Below are positions 4,023 through 7,489 of a stretch of 7,489 nucleotides of DNA, piece by piece. Each line of letters begins with the position of its first letter. The first letter of the stretch is position 1. The translations under genes were made by a program, and so were the position numbers. Origin of the DNA: Anaerolineae bacterium CG2_30_64_16 (lineage in GTDB: Bacteria > Chloroflexota > Anaerolineae > CG2-30-64-16); the NCBI GenBank assembly GCA_001871755.1, contig MNXL01000099.1, positions 115 through 7,603 on the forward strand. The letters are read 5' to 3'. The notes under the pieces were generated by a model. The model was given only the letters and a program-made list of their open reading frames with translations. It was not told where the DNA came from and ran no database searches.

Positions 4023-6734
4023 ATGTCCCTGATCCACGATGGCCCCGCCTCTCCCCATTTTGCGCCCCTGCTCTTCAAGGGCAATGCGGGCGATACCGCG
4101 TCCCCGGGCATGACCGGTGAGATGTCGGCTGCGCTGAGCGATGCGCCGGTCGGAAGCTGTGTGTCCTGGGGCATCCCGTTTGAGATCGGCGAGGCCGTGA
4201 TCTTGTTCGACCGGCCGGTTTCTATCGAGATCGGCCCGGTCCGCGCGCGCTGGCTCGTCTTCCTGCACACGTCGGACCTCCGCCCCGTGCTGCCGGGGCC
4301 GGGCGGCATCATCTCCCCGATGCACGGGGAGGGCCGGCTGGCGGAGCACGCCGCCGACTATGTGATCCGATATACCGATGGCAGCGAGGCGCGGACCGCG
4401 ATCCGCCGACGCCACCAGTCAGGCGCGTTCCGGCGGCGCTGGGGCGAGAACTGCTTTGAAGCGGTGGCACACCATAAGCCCTTCCCGCAGCACGCGCATC
4501 ACGAGCAGCCCCGGCCCATTTGGGGCCCGCCCTCCTGGGGCTGGAGCCAGACGCGCGCTGCGTCCGCGGATGAAGGGCCCTGGGTGAACTGGCTGTGGGC
4601 GTGGGAGAACCCCCATCCCGACCGAGTGATCGCTGGCTTTCGGTTCGAACCGCCTGATGGCAGGGCGGCGGGCGTGGTCGTGATCTCGGCCATCTCGGCA
4701 GGGGATGTAGCCGAGCTCCCTTTGCGCTGGGGACCGCGACGCAAGGCCCGCCTGATGCTGCCCGATGGTGAGACCTTCCGGCCGGATCTGGATCAAGACG
4801 GCCTGCTCGAACAGATCCAGATCGACCTGGGCCAGGTGATCTCCGCCACCCCGCGCCTGGTCTACCCGAACGGCGCCTGGCAGGACACTTACAACAACCA
4901 GCTCCCGGAACTATCCGCCCGTGAGATCCTGATCGAGTACACTGCGCACCCGGCAGCCAGTTTCCATCTGTCCAGCTCCGCCGGCAGCCGGATCGTCCCG
5001 GTATCCGAGGTGGAAGCGCTTGTGCTGAGCGAAGGCGAAGTGTCTGCACTGAGCGAAGCACGTCCTGAGCTGCGTCCTGAGCTTGTCGAAGGGCAACGCC
5101 GAAGGGTCGAAGCGCCTGCGTTCACCAGCCTCCATGCGGTCGCGCCCGCGGCCCAGACAGTCAGGCTGCGCGTAGTCGAGCGCGGCCGGGGCCAACCGGC
5201 GCCGGTCAAGCTGCACGTTCATGGCGCATGGGGTGAATACCTGGCGCCGGTGGACCGCCACCGCCTCCTCAATGGATCCTGGTTCGAGGACTACAGTGTG
5301 GACTTCCCCCACGTCCTGAACTGGGACGACCGGGCCCGCGCCCATGCCTGCACCTACATCCGCGGCGAGACGACGATCAAGCTGCCGCTGGGCAAGATCT
5401 ACATCGAAGTCTCCAAAGGCTTCGAAATCCGACCGGTGCGGAAAGTCGTGGAGGTCACGCCTGAAACGCAGGAGATCGAAATCGAGCTGGAAAAGGTCCT
5501 GCCCTGGCGCGAGCAGGGGTGGGTGACGGCTGACACGCACGTGCACTTCCTGTCACCCATGTCGGCTATGCTGGAGGGAGCGGCCGAGGGCGTGAACGTG
5601 ATCAACCTGTTGGCCAGCCAGTGGGGCGAGCTGATGACCAACGTGGGCGATTTCGATGGCCACAACACCTGGGGATCGAAGGAAGCCGGCGGGGACGGCG
5701 AATACCTGGTGCGGGTGGGTACCGAGAATCGCCAACACGTCCTGGGGCACATCTCCCTGCTGGGCTACCGCGGGCAGATCATCGCGCCCATGACCACCGG
5801 CGGGCCGGACGAATCGGCGCTGGGCGACCCGGTCGATGTGTTATTGACCGAATGGGCGCGGCAGTGCCGCAAGCAGGGCGGCCTGGTGGTGGCGCCTCAC
5901 TTCCCGAACCCGCGCGCCGAGCACGCCGCGGCGATCGTGGGCGGCGATGTCGACGCGATCGAAATGACGTCGTGGGAAGATCACTACAGCGGCATCGACC
6001 CCTATTCCATCTCCGACTGGTACCGGTATCTCAACTGCGGCTACCTGGTCCCGGCCGTGGGAGGCACGGACAAGATGGCCGCCACCACCGCGGTGGGGAC
6101 CGTGCGCACCTACGCCCGCATCGACCCTCGCACCGAATTCAGCTACGAGGCCTGGAAAGAGGCTATCCGCCGGGGCGAGACGTTCGTCACCTACGGCCCG
6201 CTGCTCGAGTTCGCGGTGGACGGCCAGCCCATGGGGAGCCGGATCGCGATGTCCGCGGCCGGCGGCACGGTGGACGTCCTCTGGCAGGTCGCCAGCGTCA
6301 CCCTCCCGCTGACGCGCGTCGAGCTGGTGGTGAACGGGGAGATCCGGGAAAGCGTGGCAGTTTCCCCCGGCGCCGGGGGCGGCCACTGGTCGGTCAAGGT
6401 CGATCGGAGCGCCTGGCTGGCTCTGCTGGTGCGCGGGCAGCGGCCCGACAAGCCCGAGATCATCGCCGCCCACGGCACACCGGTGATGATCTCGGTCGCA
6501 GGGACCCCGCTGCTGGCCGCCGCGGACGCGGTCACCATCCTCGACCAGATCGAAGGCGCCATCGTCTATCTGGACACCGTGGGCACCCGCGCCGACGACC
6601 GGGCCTACAAGCGCATGCGTCTGGCGCTTGAAGCGGCTCATCGCACCTTGCACAACCGCATGCACCAGCAGGGGCATTACCACGAGCACGCGCAGACGCC
6701 GTCGGGCGAGCACGCAGAGCGGCGCCGGGGGTAG
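4023..6734 (+). CDS. CehA/McbA-type PHP-domain metallohydrolase
   Basis: A 903-residue protein with no signal peptide. The first 500 residues are beta-rich accessory domains. A PHP metallohydrolase domain follows (about 498-715): D504-T-H506-V-H508, E568 in GTEN, H576 in GHIS, H626 in APHFP and D683 in GGTDKM are the likely metal ligands. A further beta domain (about 715-830) and a helical, His-rich tail (HNRMHQQGHYHEH) close the protein. The family is named after carbaryl hydrolase, but most members have unknown ester, amide or phosphoester substrates. Residues about 335-364 are encoded by a dispersed repeat (LSEGEVSALSEARPELRPEL), a likely in-frame insertion between domains. In motif IV the usual D-x-H reads D-K-M. 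GAGG (4014-4017), overlapping the hydrolase stop, gives 5-nt spacing to the ATG. It should work in the same cytoplasmic pathway as the neighbouring esterase and M24 protein. Confidence 0.87.
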   Translation: MSLIHDGPASPHFAPLLFKGNAGDTASPGMTGEMSAALSDAPVGSCVSWGIPFEIGEAVILFDRPVSIEIGPVRARWLVFLHTSDLRPVLPGPGGIISPMHGEGRLAEHAADYVIRYTDGSEARTAIRRRHQSGAFRRRWGENCFEAVAHHKPFPQHAHHEQPRPIWGPPSWGWSQTRAASADEGPWVNWLWAWENPHPDRVIAGFRFEPPDGRAAGVVVISAISAGDVAELPLRWGPRRKARLMLPDGETFRPDLDQDGLLEQIQIDLGQVISATPRLVYPNGAWQDTYNNQLPELSAREILIEYTAHPAASFHLSSSAGSRIVPVSEVEALVLSEGEVSALSEARPELRPELVEGQRRRVEAPAFTSLHAVAPAAQTVRLRVVERGRGQPAPVKLHVHGAWGEYLAPVDRHRLLNGSWFEDYSVDFPHVLNWDDRARAHACTYIRGETTIKLPLGKIYIEVSKGFEIRPVRKVVEVTPETQEIEIELEKVLPWREQGWVTADTHVHFLSPMSAMLEGAAEGVNVINLLASQWGELMTNVGDFDGHNTWGSKEAGGDGEYLVRVGTENRQHVLGHISLLGYRGQIIAPMTTGGPDESALGDPVDVLLTEWARQCRKQGGLVVAPHFPNPRAEHAAAIVGGDVDAIEMTSWEDHYSGIDPYSISDWYRYLNCGYLVPAVGGTDKMAATTAVGTVRTYARIDPRTEFSYEAWKEAIRRGETFVTYGPLLEFAVDGQPMGSRIAMSAAGGTVDVLWQVASVTLPLTRVELVVNGEIRESVAVSPGAGGGHWSVKVDRSAWLALLVRGQRPDKPEIIAAHGTPVMISVAGTPLLAAADAVTILDQIEGAIVYLDTVGTRADDRAYKRMRLALEAAHRTLHNRMHQQGHYHEHAQTPSGEHAERRRG
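5025..5112. repeat. CTGAGC-type dispersed repeat inserted in frame
   Basis: This stretch is built of short repeated units: CTGAGCGAAG at 5025-5034 and 5049-5058, CGTCCTGAGCT at 5061-5071 and 5073-5083 (12-nt period), then CTTGTCGAAGGG and a related GAAGGGTCGAAG. It reads in frame within the PHP protein as a low-complexity, Glu/Arg/Leu-rich segment beginning LSEGEVSALSEARPEL, unlike the flanking beta-domain sequence. I recall the CCTGAGCTTGTCGAAGG unit as a common dispersed repeat in Chloroflexota and some other genomes; this is memory, not a search. Boundaries are approximate. Confidence 0.8.
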
Positions 6735-6764
6735 CCCGGCGGCCGCTGCAGCCGACCGGCCGGG
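6735..6764 (+). repeat. Intergenic inverted repeat before the M24 gene
   Basis: CCCGGC (6735-6740) and GCCGGG (6759-6764) can pair around an 18-nt loop in the 45-nt gap between the PHP and M24 genes. No T-run follows, so it is not a standard intrinsic terminator. It lies just before the AGAGGAG ribosome binding site (6766-6772) and might affect initiation or mRNA stability. With only six pairs in GC-rich DNA, chance is quite possible. Confidence 0.3.
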
Positions 6765-6779
6765 TAGAGGAGCATAACA

Positions 6780-7489
6780 ATGAACCAGACAAATCTCGAC
6801 CGCATTCAGGACCTCTTTCGCGAGCGCGGCATGGCCGCTGCACTGCTCTCCAACCCCTGGACGGTTGCCTGGCTGACCGGCTACGCGCCGCCCATCCAAA
6901 CGGGCCCCAGTCCGTTCGAGGGTGGTCCGGCGCTGGCGTGGTGGCGCCGCGGCGAGCTTACCCTCATCTGCTCGGACGCGGAGGCCGGCGCAGTGCGGGG
7001 CGCAGGCGGAGATGGTGTCGAGGTGCGCGACTACGCAGGCTACACCTTCGATGAACCGCTGGCTGTCGTCGAGCGGCAGGCCGCGGTTTTGCGGGATGTG
7101 CTCGGTGGCTGGGACGGCCGCGGGTCCAGGGTTGCAGTCGAGTGGCGGTTCCTGCCGGCCGCGCTGTTGGGCGCGGCGCAAGAGGCGTTGCCTGGCGCAA
7201 CGTGGATGCCGATTGACGGCCAGGTGGAGCCGCTGCGCGCGGTCAAGACCCCGGAGGAGATCGCCAGGTTGCGCGCAGCGCTTGCCCTGTGCGATTTCGC
7301 CCAGGCCGAGGTGCGTGCGCTCGCACAACCGGGTGTGAGCGAGATTGCGCTGTGGGGCGAGTTGAAAGCCAGGCTGGAGGCCCGGGTCGGGGCGCGGTTG
7401 CCGCTTTTCGGGGACCTGGTGGCCGGCGCTCGCACCGGTGATATGGGCGGGCCGCCGGGAACGTACGTGCTCCGGGACGGCGATCCCCT
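6780..7489 (+). CDS. M24-family metallopeptidase-like protein, N-terminal part
   Basis: The reading frame is open from the ATG at 6780 to the right edge (236 full codons), so the protein is cut off by the window. It begins MNQTNLDRIQDLFRERGMAA, followed by SNPWTVAWLTGY, the usual creatinase-like N-terminal domain of Xaa-Pro aminopeptidases. The hinge to the pita-bread domain is at about residues 148-170 (VEPLRAVKTPEEIARLRAAL), then PGVSEIALWGEL and GARTGDMGGPP. The five metal ligands (Asp, Asp, His, Glu, Glu) would lie beyond the edge, so I cannot say whether it is an active aminopeptidase, a creatinase-like C-N hydrolase or a dead homologue. AGAGGAG (6766-6772) gives an ideal 7-nt spacing. 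It follows the PHP gene by 45 nt on the same strand and probably belongs to the same operon, consistent with cleavage of an amide or peptide-like compound. Confidence 0.88.
   Translation, partial: MNQTNLDRIQDLFRERGMAAALLSNPWTVAWLTGYAPPIQTGPSPFEGGPALAWWRRGELTLICSDAEAGAVRGAGGDGVEVRDYAGYTFDEPLAVVERQAAVLRDVLGGWDGRGSRVAVEWRFLPAALLGAAQEALPGATWMPIDGQVEPLRAVKTPEEIARLRAALALCDFAQAEVRALAQPGVSEIALWGELKARLEARVGARLPLFGDLVAGARTGDMGGPPGTYVLRDGDP

Noticed and set aside
5025..5112. The tandem short repeats as a CRISPR array
   Set aside because: Units are 10-12 nt with no regular unique spacers, and the whole stretch is translated in frame.
5621..6631. A 336-codon plus-strand frame inside the PHP gene
   Set aside because: It lies wholly inside the metal-binding domain of the PHP gene in another frame and is Arg/Gly-rich without any motif.
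6735..6764. The inverted repeat after the PHP gene as an intrinsic terminator
   Set aside because: Only six pairs with an 18-nt loop and no T-run; the next gene begins 16 nt later on the same strand with a good ribosome binding site.
5841..7328. A 495-codon minus-strand open frame opposite the PHP and M24 genes
   Set aside because: It spans two well-supported plus-strand genes and an intergenic gap, with His/Arg/Gly/Ala-rich composition typical of an antisense shadow in GC-rich DNA.

Overview
The window looks like a chromosomal piece of a high-GC bacterium, most probably a member of Chloroflexota (Anaerolineae-like). That placement is inference. It rests on the GC-rich third codon positions, the gene repertoire (CuA-cytochrome c fusion, PCYCGC lipoprotein, CehA/McbA-type PHP protein), and two dispersed short repeats of a kind I associate with those genomes, both read in frame inside proteins. 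No rRNA, tRNA, CRISPR array, transposase or integrase is visible.

Left part (1-2603) is a small redox/metal module. A short SHOCT-domain membrane protein (28-267, minus strand) faces three plus-strand genes across a 234-bp gap (268-501) in which I see no convincing promoter. The three genes are a Cys-rich PCYCGC lipoprotein (502-933), a membrane-anchored CuA cupredoxin fused to a c-type cytochrome (970-2055), and a membrane-anchored DUF1573-like protein (2085-2603). The last is the most interesting object here. Its frame is interrupted by one TGA (2421-2423) directly after a Cys codon. The family-like sequence then continues in the same frame for 59 more codons, and a perfect hairpin with a GG-starting loop sits 18 nt downstream of the TGA. 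I interpret this as a selenoprotein with a Cys-Sec pair (C112-U113). All three plus-strand products appear to act on the outer face of the membrane, so a copper or thiol redox chain is a reasonable hypothesis.

Middle gap (2604-2860) holds a possible decayed minus-strand coding remnant and a good promoter-like sequence whose -10 box lies 6 nt before the next ATG, suggesting a leaderless transcript.

Right part (2861-7489) is a second plus-strand operon: an alpha/beta hydrolase of the acetylxylan-esterase/dienelactone-hydrolase type (2861-4015), a 903-residue CehA/McbA-type PHP metallohydrolase (4023-6734), and the N-terminal part of an M24 (Xaa-Pro aminopeptidase/creatinase-like) protein that runs off the right edge (6780-7489). 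All three look cytoplasmic and hydrolytic; together they suggest catabolism of an ester/amide compound that cannot be named from sequence.

Two repeat elements, a C/G-rich palindrome in the CuA-cytochrome gene (about 1378-1459) and a CTGAGC-type repeat in the PHP gene (about 5025-5112), both keep the frame and lie between domains. They look like tolerated in-frame insertions.
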